The notes below the pieces were generated by a model, which was given only the letters and a program-made list of their open reading frames with translations, made no database searches and was not told the DNA's origin. From Micromonospora aurantiaca ATCC 27029 (lineage in GTDB: Bacteria; Actinomycetota; Actinomycetes; Mycobacteriales; Micromonosporaceae), in the NCBI RefSeq assembly GCF_000145235.1, contig NC_014391.1, positions 4,658,001 through 4,722,000 on the forward strand: DNA of 64,000 nucleotides. Reading direction: 5' to 3'. How positions within the stretch are numbered: the first letter of the stretch is position 1; each line of letters starts with the position of its first letter. The translations under genes and the position numbers were made by a program. Shown here in pieces: positions 42,634 through 50,067 of this stretch.

Positions 42634-43286
42634 TCAGCTCAAAGGATGGGGCTCGTTGGTAAGCGCCGACAGAGCCGTGGCAATCTCCTGCAATGTCGCT
42701 CGCACGTAGGTAGCCGTAGTACCAGCATCACCGCCACCTTCCGAATGACCGGCGTAGGCTCGTGCGATAGCATAGCCGAAGTTTCTTTCGACCCACGTCA
42801 ACGTTGTGTGACGCAACCAGTGCGTGCTGATCTGTTGCACATAAACCCAGGGCAGATGCTCGCCGATGCGTACCCATAGATAGTCGTATCGCCGGTACGT
42901 GATGCGCTGGCCATTCCGGTAGCGCAGCAGCTGCCCTGTCTGTGTCGCCCCCCGCTCCTCAGCATGCCGCTGCAGATAACGCATTAGTGTCGGCGAAACT
43001 GGCTGCCAACGCATTGTGTCCGCCTTCTCCCGAAGCAAGATCAAGCATTGGTCGGGGTCCAGATCAGCTGGACGAAGCGCCAGCGCCCCACCGCGCCGAC
43101 ACGCTGTCTCGGTGTGCAGCCGCAAGAGCAAGGTGTCGAGCGCCGGATCGTCGCCTGTGCTGGCTGCGACCTCGTTGATCTCGGCCAGGCGCGTATCCGC
43201 CACCGCCCGTCGTGTACTCGGGAGGCGCCGTGGCTTTGCCACTTTCGACGCAGGGTTGTCCGCAGCGGCGGGTCGCGTCCGCGCTG
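42634..43286 (-). pseudogene. int: Tyrosine integrase, C-terminal fragment
   Basis: The frame starts abruptly at the IS256-type end and reads ADNPASKVAKPRRLPSTRRA, the usual linker before the catalytic domain. All catalytic elements are here: Arg in TETACRRGGALAL, HWLRHTTLTW, the later His in YAGHSEGG and Tyr in TTATYVRATL. The N-terminal domain lies at 44673-45079, on the other side of the IS. Without it, recognition of attachment-site arms is lost, so the island is probably fixed. Confidence 0.88.
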
Positions 43287-44672
43287 GTGGTGTAGGAGAC
43301 GGCCATCGCGTGATCCGGTCTGATGTTATGCGGCGATCGAGGTCGGGTCGGTCTGGTCGGTGGCGTGTTGGTCTGTGTCGATGGTGATCAGGCGGGCTTT
43401 AGCGAGTAGTTCGAGGCCCATGTAGCGGCGTCCTTCGGTCCACTCGTCGGTCTGCTCGGCCAGGACGGCGCCGACGAGGCGGATGATCGCCGCCCGGTTC
43501 GGGAAGATCCCGACGACGTCGGTGCGACGGCGGATTTCCTTGTTGAGCCGCTCCTGTGGGTTGTTCGACCAGATCTGGCGCCAGATCTCGCGGGGGAAGC
43601 CGGTGAACGCCAGGAGGTCGTCGCGGGCGGCGTCGAGGTGCTCGGCCGCGGCCGGGAACTTCGCTTCGATCGTGGTCACGACCCGGTCGAACTGGGCGCG
43701 GACAGCGTCGGCGTCGGGCTGGTCGAAGATCGTGCGGACCAGGGTGGCGATCCACGGCTGCGCCGACTTGGGCACCTTCGTCAGCAGGTTGCGCAGATAG
43801 TGGGTCCTGCACCGCTGCCACGAAGCTCCCGGCAAAGCCGCCCCGATCGCGGCCACGAGGCCGGCGTGGGCGTCGGAGATGACCAGGCGGACACCGGACA
43901 GGCCTCGGGCGGTCAGGCTGCGCAGGAACGCCAACCAGCCGGCGCCGTCCTCGTCGGAGGCCACGTCCAGGCCCAGCACTTCACGGCCGCCGTCGGCGTT
44001 GACCCCAACCGCGATCAGGGCGTGGACGTTGACGGTCCGGCCGTGCTCGCGGACCTTCATCGTCAGGGCGTCCATCCACACAAACGTGTAGTGGGCGGCG
44101 TCCAAGGGTCGGTTGCGGAACGCCTCCACCTGCGCGTCCAGATGCGCGGCCATCTCCGAGACCTGCGACTTGGACAGCTGCCGGATCCCGAGCTGCTCGA
44201 CCAGCTTCTCCACCCGCCGAGTCGACACCCCCAGCAGATAGCTCGTGGCCACGACCGAGACCAGGGCCTGCTCGGCCCGACGCCGGTGGGTCAGCAACCA
44301 CTCCGGGAAGTAGCTGCCGTGTCGCAGCTTCGGGATCGCCAGGTCGATCGTGCCGGCGCGGGTGTCCCATTCCCGAGGCCGGTAACCGTTGCGCGAGTTG
44401 ACCCGCTCATCGCTGCGCTGCCCGTACCCGGCGCCGCAGATCGCGTCGGCCTCGGCGGACATCACCGCCTGCACGAACGTCTTGATCATCGCTTGCAACA
44501 CGTCCGACGACGCGCCCTCGATCTGCTCGCGCAGCAGGTCAACAGGGTTCACACTCTCTGAAGCGGCCATCGCGTCCTCTTCTCCTTCTCTGACTTGGTC
44601 GTCTTGAAGGATCGACGCGATGGCCGTCTCTCATCTACGCAACACGCCCATCACGGGCAAGTCGTACACCAC
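43287..44672 (-). mobile_element. IS256-family element interrupting the integrase
   Basis: Ends GTGGTGTA (43287-43294) and TACACCAC (44665-44672) are inverse, and GACGGCCATCGCG also occurs near both ends. Length 1386 bp, normal for IS256. I could not find the expected 8-9 bp target duplication, so a few bases may have been lost or the ends may be slightly misplaced. Confidence 0.82.
43326..44570 (-). CDS. IS256-family transposase
   Basis: Encodes 414 residues. The mutator-type DDE residues lie in TFVWMDALTMK, VRLVISDAHAGLVAAIG and NNPQERLNKEIRRRTDVVG; SWQRCRTHYLRNLL is the classical IS256 signature. The N-terminal ICGAGYGQRSDERVNSRNGY is also typical. The frame is intact, so the element is probably active. 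Confidence 0.93.
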   Translation of the reverse strand: MAASESVNPVDLLREQIEGASSDVLQAMIKTFVQAVMSAEADAICGAGYGQRSDERVNSRNGYRPREWDTRAGTIDLAIPKLRHGSYFPEWLLTHRRRAEQALVSVVATSYLLGVSTRRVEKLVEQLGIRQLSKSQVSEMAAHLDAQVEAFRNRPLDAAHYTFVWMDALTMKVREHGRTVNVHALIAVGVNADGGREVLGLDVASDEDGAGWLAFLRSLTARGLSGVRLVISDAHAGLVAAIGAALPGASWQRCRTHYLRNLLTKVPKSAQPWIATLVRTIFDQPDADAVRAQFDRVVTTIEAKFPAAAEHLDAARDDLLAFTGFPREIWRQIWSNNPQERLNKEIRRRTDVVGIFPNRAAIIRLVGAVLAEQTDEWTEGRRYMGLELLAKARLITIDTDQHATDQTDPTSIAA

Positions 44673-45079
44673 TCCCGTGGACGCAACCCAGCGGCGATCA
44701 ACCCATCGGCGACCGCTCTCTTATACAGGCAGCGCAAGGCGGCAATCAGGTGCTCCGCCGCGCTCCGACCTCCACGGGCATTCCGTCGAGATACGACATG
44801 CGCCTTGACGTACTCCGCTAACTGCTCGATCTCCGACGGCGTGGGCTCATCGAGCCTTCGCTGCCCCCAGTGCTCCACCACGCGCTTCCAGTAAGAGCCG
44901 TAGGCACGCCGAGTACCTGCCGTAACCGCTGCAGCCACCACGGGGACGTACTCTGCGAAGGTCGGCGCCGGAGGCCGAGCCACGGCAGCTTCCAAGAGAT
45001 CAGCAGGCGATATACCCATCCGAGCAAGAAGCAGCCGAGCAGCGTCCACCTCAGCACGATTCGCTGCGCCATCACTCAT
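44673..45079 (-). pseudogene. int: Tyrosine integrase, N-terminal fragment
   Basis: Starts at ATG 45079, overlapping the stop of the AbrB-like gene by eight bases. It reads DAARLLLARMGISPADLLEA, then the SAM-like core-binding domain YVPVVAAAVTAGTRRAYGSY and HWGQRRLDEPTPSEIEQLAE, and ends in CLYKRAVADGLIAAG at the IS. The catalytic half follows beyond the IS at 43286. An integrase this close to a tRNA 3' end is the usual arrangement of a tRNA-integrated island. Confidence 0.85.
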
Positions 45080-45464
45080 GACCGCTCCCGAACGCCGCGC
45101 CATGGGCCTGCGTGATCATCTCGTCGAGCTTCGCTGGCGGGTGTACAACCAATCGACGGTAAGCCGGCTCAGCCACGATAAGAACCCGGTCGCCGGCGGC
45201 AAGGCCACACCACTGGCGAACCACTGCGGGCAACCGAAGGTGTCCTTCTTTTGTGACACTGAAGACGCCCTGCTCATCAGCTGACACGACGATCAGCCCA
45301 TGGCGCTCCCGGATACTCACTCGTAGCCCGGGAGCCCAATCGAGAACCTTCATCGTGGCCTGATCGGCGATCCGACCCCGCGAATTGAGGGTCACGAGGC
45401 CATAGACGTCTGCACGGCTGCGTGCGACGGCAAGAGTCGGAAGTGGCAGCGGAGGCCGCCTCAT
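45072..45464 (-). CDS. AbrB/SpoVT-like DNA-binding protein
   Basis: Encodes 130 residues if started at ATG 45464; a frame to 45629 adds an unstructured stretch across two hairpins. The first part reads DVYGLVTLNSRGRIADQATM and KVLDWAPGLRV, the second is a swapped-hairpin AbrB domain: GVFSVTKEGHLRLPAVVRQW, then GLAAGDRVLIVAEPA. This type is often encoded just before tyrosine integrases in actinomycete elements, as here (eight-base overlap), and probably regulates integration. Its binding site may be the palindromes at 45541-45565 and 45617-45640. Confidence 0.75.
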   Translation of the reverse strand: MRRPPLPLPTLAVARSRADVYGLVTLNSRGRIADQATMKVLDWAPGLRVSIRERHGLIVVSADEQGVFSVTKEGHLRLPAVVRQWCGLAAGDRVLIVAEPAYRRLVVHPPAKLDEMITQAHGAAFGSGHE

Positions 45465-45540
45465 GGCCGCTGCGGGAGAGTCAGGCGTGCTGCGTACGCG
45501 AGCCGCTTGGCCGGGCATCACAACGGCGGGGATCACTAAC

Positions 45541-45565
45541 GAGGTACGGCGCGTCGCCGTACCTC
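45541..45565. repeat. Perfect 11-bp hairpin
   Basis: GAGGTACGGCG (45541-45551) and CGCCGTACCTC (45555-45565) pair perfectly around CGT. It lies between the likely start of the AbrB-like gene and the tRNA; candidate operator or recombination arm site. Confidence 0.6.
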
Positions 45566-45616
45566 GCGACCCGTCACTGGGAGTAACGCCGGAGGCGGCG
45601 TAGGAGGGATTTGACA

Positions 45617-45640
45617 GGTGGTCAAGCATGCTTGACCACC
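45617..45640. repeat. Perfect 24-bp palindrome next to tRNA
   Basis: GGTGGTCAAGCA (45617-45628) is followed directly by its reverse complement. TTGACA lies immediately before it (45611-45616). The centre holds an in-frame ATG for the AbrB-like frame, so if that start is used the palindrome would cover it. A symmetric site this long in the region between tRNA and integrase is probably bound by a dimeric regulator. Confidence 0.7.
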
Positions 45641-45671
45641 GCTACGTTGTTGTGCCACACATGACACGTAC

Positions 45672-45758
45672 TGGTGTCCGAGGGGGGACTTGAACCCCCA
45701 CGCCCTATACGGGCACTAGCACCTCAAGCTAGCGCGTCTGCCATTCCGCCACCCGGAC
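45672..45758 (-). tRNA. tRNA-Leu (GAG), with encoded CCA
   Basis: Read on the minus strand, the acceptor stem GTCCGGG (5') pairs with CTCGGAC (one G-T), the anticodon stem CTAGC/GCTAG encloses loop TTGAGGT with anticodon GAG, and a long variable arm follows as in type II tRNAs. The T arm is GGGGGTTCAAGTCCCCC. The discriminator A and CCA occupy 45675-45672. The 3' end faces the integrase, as expected for an att site. Bases 45759-45916 hold no gene. Confidence 0.95.
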
Positions 45759-45916
45759 CTGCACGTACCAGCCTACCCGGTCGACCAATGTGAGCTACTC
45801 ACCGCATCGGTCGGCCCGGCGGGCCGCACGGGGCATTACTGTACACGGCCCGGAACGATCATGCACATCAGCTCCAGCGCGGCACGTTTGCGCAGGTCAG
45901 CGGCCACAACGATCGT

Positions 45917-48900
45917 GTGGGTAGCGCGCAACAGGCGATTCCGGGCAGCATTGCTCACGTGTCCCACCCCTCCCCGTTGATCGCCACTCAACACCAGGCC
46001 CTCGCGCTACGCGCCGCGGGTGACCTGACAAGCGCCCGCCGCCTGCTCGCCGACGCGATCATCGCGGCCCGCCCGGCGTACGGCGAGGACCACCAGGACG
46101 TCCTGGCCACCGGTCACCTGCTGGCCCGGCTGCACCGCGAGGCCGACGACCCGGCCGCCGCCCGGCGCGTACTCGAGGAGGCCTACGCGGCCGGAGAGCG
46201 CCGCCGCGGCGAGGCCGACCCGCTGATGCTCGCGCTCAGCTTCGACCTCGCCGGGGTCTCCGAGGAGCTGGGCAACCGGCACGAGGCCCGCCGCAACTAC
46301 AGCCGCGTGGCGACCGCCGGGTCCGCCGTGCTCGGTCCGGACCACCCCGCGGTACGCGCAGCCCGCCAGTACCTCGGCGGCTCCGCCGCCGCTCCCGCAG
46401 GCTATGGCCCCTCCCCCGGCGGCTCCGCCGCCGCTGCCGCACCGCATCCCGCTCCGCCCCCGCCCGGATACCCGAATGCGGGCCGTCCCGGGCACCCCCA
46501 TCCGTCAGTGCCCGGACATGCCGATCCGGCGTTGCCCGGGAGCCCCGGCCCGGTCCGGCCCGGCCAACCCGGTCCCGCCTCCTCCGGGTACCCCGGGCAC
46601 GGAGTGTCCGAACCCACCGTCTCGCTGCGGCCTGTCCCACCGCAGCACCCACACGCTCCGGCACCGCCCCGGCCCGTCGCCCCGGGTGCGCCCGCAGCGA
46701 ATCCGCCGGTACCCGGCTCACAGTGGGCTCCCCACCCGGGCCCGGCACCGCATGCGCCCCACGCCGGGCAGCCACCTCAGTCCGCGCCGATCATCCCTCC
46801 GCCCCCGGTGGCGCCTGCCCCGCCGCACCACCCTCCCGCCGCCGGGCCGAGCGGACCCGCGAGTCCGTGGGCGCCGCCCTCGCCGGCTGCCTCGGAGGCG
46901 ACGACCCGGTTCGCGCCCATCACGGAGGAGGCCACCTCCCGGTTCCCGGTAGTTCCCGTCGAACCCACCGCACCAGCGACGCCGCCGACTGCCGGGACAG
47001 CCCCGCAGATTCCCGGTGTCCGCCCGCTGGCCCCGGCTCAAGGCGTCATCCCGGTTCCGCCGGCTCAGGGCGTGACCGCGGTTCCACCGGCCCAAGGTGC
47101 GACCCCGCTTCCGCCGGGAACCTACGGTCGACCGGCCGTCGCTCCCGGCGTGACGCCGGTACCGCCCCGCGTCCCCGTTGCCGCACCCCTGGACCCGGCG
47201 ACCTCCGGCATGTCCGTGCCCCCGCCGCCCCCCGGAGCCCCGGCGGCAACCCCGGGAACACCGCGAACGCCGGGAACGCCGGGAACGCCGGGAACGCCGA
47301 CGACGGCACCCACGGCCGGCGCGCCGGTACCCGCGAGGCCGGCGGTGCCTCCGATGCCGGGCCCGGCGTCCTCGGCCGCCGCAGCGCGTGTCGCGCCCGT
47401 CTCGGCGCCGTCCGCCCCCGCACGTCCGGTCCCGCCACCACCGAGCGTGGCCGGCGCGCCTCCAGTCCCGCCACCACCGGCGCCGAGCGTGGCCGGCACG
47501 CCTCCGATTCCGCCTCCGCCGGTGCCGGGCACCGCTGGGAGACCGCTACCGTCCCCGCAGACACCCGGCACTGCCGGCGCCCCGCCGCAGACGTCCGGCA
47601 CTGTCGGCGTCTCGCCGCAGACGCCGGGTAAGGCGGTTACGCCGCCCTCACAGATGCCCGGGACAGTCGGCGCGTCTCCGCTACCGCCCCCGCCGGTCAT
47701 CCCGCCCCCGCCCGCAACGCCGGTCGTCGAGACGCCGCCCTCCACCGGAGGCACTCCGCCTGCGTCACGGACGCCATCGGGAGTCCTGCCACCGCCACCT
47801 TCGACCGTCCTCCCGCCGGCGCCGCGCGTGCCGTCGACGGAGCGCGGTGTCCTGCCACCACTGCCGGCCGTTCCGGTCGCCCCGCCGGTCCCCGCGCCGG
47901 GGTCGACCCCGTCCGCCCCGCCACCGGGCACCACTGCGGGCTCGACGGCGCCTCCGGTGCCGGTTTTCCAGCCGGTGGCGGAATCCGCTGCGGCTACTGC
48001 CACCCCAGCGGCACCCCCCGTGGCGCCCCGACCGGCACCGGCCCAACGGGCGACACCGACGACCGAGGCCGTCCCCGCTCCCCCACGCGCCGATACGAGC
48101 CGAGCCGCCGATATGGATCGGACTGCCGATACGGACCCGGCCGATACCGAGACGAGCAGAGCCAGCGCCACTACTGTGCCGCCCGTCCCCGGTGGACCGG
48201 GCTGGGACAAGCCGACGATCCAGGTGCAGCAGATCGGCCCGCTGCTGGAAGAGGAGGCGGAACGCAACGCCGCAAAGGCAGCACGCGACGCTTCGGCGAA
48301 CCCCGCAGCGACCGCTTCCGCCGACGAACCCCCTGTCAGCGCACCACCGGCCAGCAAATCCCCTGCTAACACGCCCTCGGCCGGCTCAACCGGGATGATC
48401 GCGCCCGCAGCGAGCGCGCCACCGCTGAGCACGTCCCCGGTCAGCGGACCGCCGGTGAGCCCGTCGGATACGAGTGAAGGCGGCTCGGATGGTGCACCGG
48501 TCACCGACGCCGCCGCGAGCGTGAAGCATCCGGGCGCCCCCTCCGCAGGCGCGTCGGGCACCCTCGGCACGCCCGACGCCGGTGCGCCTCCGGCAGGCCG
48601 AGCACCGCTGCCCGCCGCACCCCACATCAGCCCACCGCCCACCAGCGCCGTGCCCGTCAGTGCCGCACCCGTCAACCCAGCACCCATCAGCGCACCGCCG
48701 GTCAGCACACCGCCCGCCGGATCACCCCCGACGTCGCCGGTCAGCGCGCCGCCCACGCACCCGGTCAGTGGCCCTCCCGGACAGCCGGTCAGCGGACCGG
48801 CCGACTACCCGGTCAGCGGAGTTCCGGTAAGCGGTTACCCGCCACCGGTCAGCGGCCCGCCCGCCGCGCCGGTCAGCGCCGCACCGGCAGTGGGTTACCC

Positions 48901-49921
48901 GCCACCGGCCGGCGGACCCGCGCCCGCCTATCCGCCGCCGATCAGCGCACCACCCGCACCCGGCTACCCGATGCCGGCAGGCGGACCACCCGCCCCACCC
49001 GTCAGCGGGCCTCCGGGCCCTCCGATCAGCGGACCACCCGGACCCGGCTACCCACCGCCGGTCAGCGCGCCGCCCGCCGGACACCCACCGGTGAGCGCTC
49101 CCCCCGGCACCTATCCACCGCCGGTCAGCGGACCACCCGCGGCACCGGTCAGCGCGGCACCCGTCAGCGGTTCCTCCGTACCGCCGTGGGGCATGGTCGC
49201 GCCGCCGTGGAGCAGCGCCGCCCCGTCCCAGCCGGTCGACCGGCCCACCGACCCGGAGCCGGAGGATGACGAGCCGGCGCCCGCCGACGCGGCAGGCGAA
49301 CCGGAGCAGGACGCGCCGGAGCCGAACCGGCCGATGACGATCTACGAGGACCTGCTGGACTTCCCCGAGTCCACCCGACCGGAGCCGCCGGCCCAGCCGG
49401 ATCAGGGCGCGTGGCCGGCGACCCCGCCGATGTTCCACCAGCCGCCGACTGCGTACCCCGAGACGGAGGAACCGGAGCACGGCCGCAACCGGACGGTGCT
49501 GGCCCTGGTGGTCGGGGGTGCGGTGCTCGCGGTGGTCGCTGCGGTCGGTGTCGGCGTGGTGTTGCTGAACCGGGAGGCGGCGCCGCCTCCGGCTCCCGTG
49601 CCCGCGTCCGGCGCCGCGTCGCCGAAGGTGGCCGGGCCGCCGCCGGGGGACCTGAAGCTACGCGACGACACCACCACAGTGACGGTGACCTGGACCGACC
49701 CGACGAACGGCGGGGTGCCGTTCGTGGTGGCGGGTGGCCGGGCCGGGCAGAAGCTCGGGGTGATGGCGACTGTGGACGCCGGACAGACCCGGTACACGGT
49801 GAACGGGCTGAGCGCGAAGCTGGACTACTGCTTCACGGTGCTGGCTGTCTACTCGACCGACTCGTATGCCACCTCGGGTCAGGTCTGCACGGACCGGGAG
49901 GGCGGCGGCACGCCGAACTGA
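45917..49921 (+). CDS. TPR, proline-rich and FN3 membrane protein
   Basis: Encodes 1334 residues from GTG 45917 (GTG 45959 is an alternative). Residues about 20-150 are tetratricopeptide repeats (HQALALRAAGDLTSARRLLA, LSFDLAGVSEELGNRHEARR). Then about 1000 residues of low-complexity Pro/Ala/Val/Gly/Thr sequence, with imperfect PPVSGPP/PVSAPP repeats densest near residues 900-1090. A transmembrane segment (LALVVGGAVLAVVAAVGVGV) at about 1195-1216 precedes a C-terminal FN3 domain (VTVTWTDPTNGGVPF, YCFTVLAVYS). The N-terminal part should be cytoplasmic and the FN3 domain outside. The role is unknown; it probably works with the FN3 protein that follows. Confidence 0.82.
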   Translation: MGSAQQAIPGSIAHVSHPSPLIATQHQALALRAAGDLTSARRLLADAIIAARPAYGEDHQDVLATGHLLARLHREADDPAAARRVLEEAYAAGERRRGEADPLMLALSFDLAGVSEELGNRHEARRNYSRVATAGSAVLGPDHPAVRAARQYLGGSAAAPAGYGPSPGGSAAAAAPHPAPPPPGYPNAGRPGHPHPSVPGHADPALPGSPGPVRPGQPGPASSGYPGHGVSEPTVSLRPVPPQHPHAPAPPRPVAPGAPAANPPVPGSQWAPHPGPAPHAPHAGQPPQSAPIIPPPPVAPAPPHHPPAAGPSGPASPWAPPSPAASEATTRFAPITEEATSRFPVVPVEPTAPATPPTAGTAPQIPGVRPLAPAQGVIPVPPAQGVTAVPPAQGATPLPPGTYGRPAVAPGVTPVPPRVPVAAPLDPATSGMSVPPPPPGAPAATPGTPRTPGTPGTPGTPTTAPTAGAPVPARPAVPPMPGPASSAAAARVAPVSAPSAPARPVPPPPSVAGAPPVPPPPAPSVAGTPPIPPPPVPGTAGRPLPSPQTPGTAGAPPQTSGTVGVSPQTPGKAVTPPSQMPGTVGASPLPPPPVIPPPPATPVVETPPSTGGTPPASRTPSGVLPPPPSTVLPPAPRVPSTERGVLPPLPAVPVAPPVPAPGSTPSAPPPGTTAGSTAPPVPVFQPVAESAAATATPAAPPVAPRPAPAQRATPTTEAVPAPPRADTSRAADMDRTADTDPADTETSRASATTVPPVPGGPGWDKPTIQVQQIGPLLEEEAERNAAKAARDASANPAATASADEPPVSAPPASKSPANTPSAGSTGMIAPAASAPPLSTSPVSGPPVSPSDTSEGGSDGAPVTDAAASVKHPGAPSAGASGTLGTPDAGAPPAGRAPLPAAPHISPPPTSAVPVSAAPVNPAPISAPPVSTPPAGSPPTSPVSAPPTHPVSGPPGQPVSGPADYPVSGVPVSGYPPPVSGPPAAPVSAAPAVGYPPPAGGPAPAYPPPISAPPAPGYPMPAGGPPAPPVSGPPGPPISGPPGPGYPPPVSAPPAGHPPVSAPPGTYPPPVSGPPAAPVSAAPVSGSSVPPWGMVAPPWSSAAPSQPVDRPTDPEPEDDEPAPADAAGEPEQDAPEPNRPMTIYEDLLDFPESTRPEPPAQPDQGAWPATPPMFHQPPTAYPETEEPEHGRNRTVLALVVGGAVLAVVAAVGVGVVLLNREAAPPPAPVPASGAASPKVAGPPPGDLKLRDDTTTVTVTWTDPTNGGVPFVVAGGRAGQKLGVMATVDAGQTRYTVNGLSAKLDYCFTVLAVYSTDSYATSGQVCTDREGGGTPN

Positions 49922-50067
49922 GCGTCCACGGACGACACGCTCGGTGTCCACAGGAGGACGGTGCGGGTTTCACCGGCTCCGGACGGCACCTATGATGGCT
50001 CCCGGCTCTGGGGAGGGTCGGCCGTGCTCGGCGTCTCTCCCCCACCGACACGGGGAGGCAGCCGGCA

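Noticed and set aside
43279..44680. Target-site duplication of the IS256-type element
   Set aside because: Flanks GCGCTG and TCCCGTGG do not match; no 8-9 bp direct repeat was found.
1..45672. Direct repeat of the tRNA-Leu 3' end marking the other island border
   Set aside because: No copy of the tRNA 3' segment was noticed by eye in the window; the border may lie outside or be degenerate. A computed search is needed.
46400..49200. Repeat-rich region as a CRISPR or tandem DNA repeat
   Set aside because: The repeats are coding, degenerate Pro/Ser/Gly codons inside one open frame, without constant repeat and spacer lengths. No CRISPR array was seen anywhere in the window.
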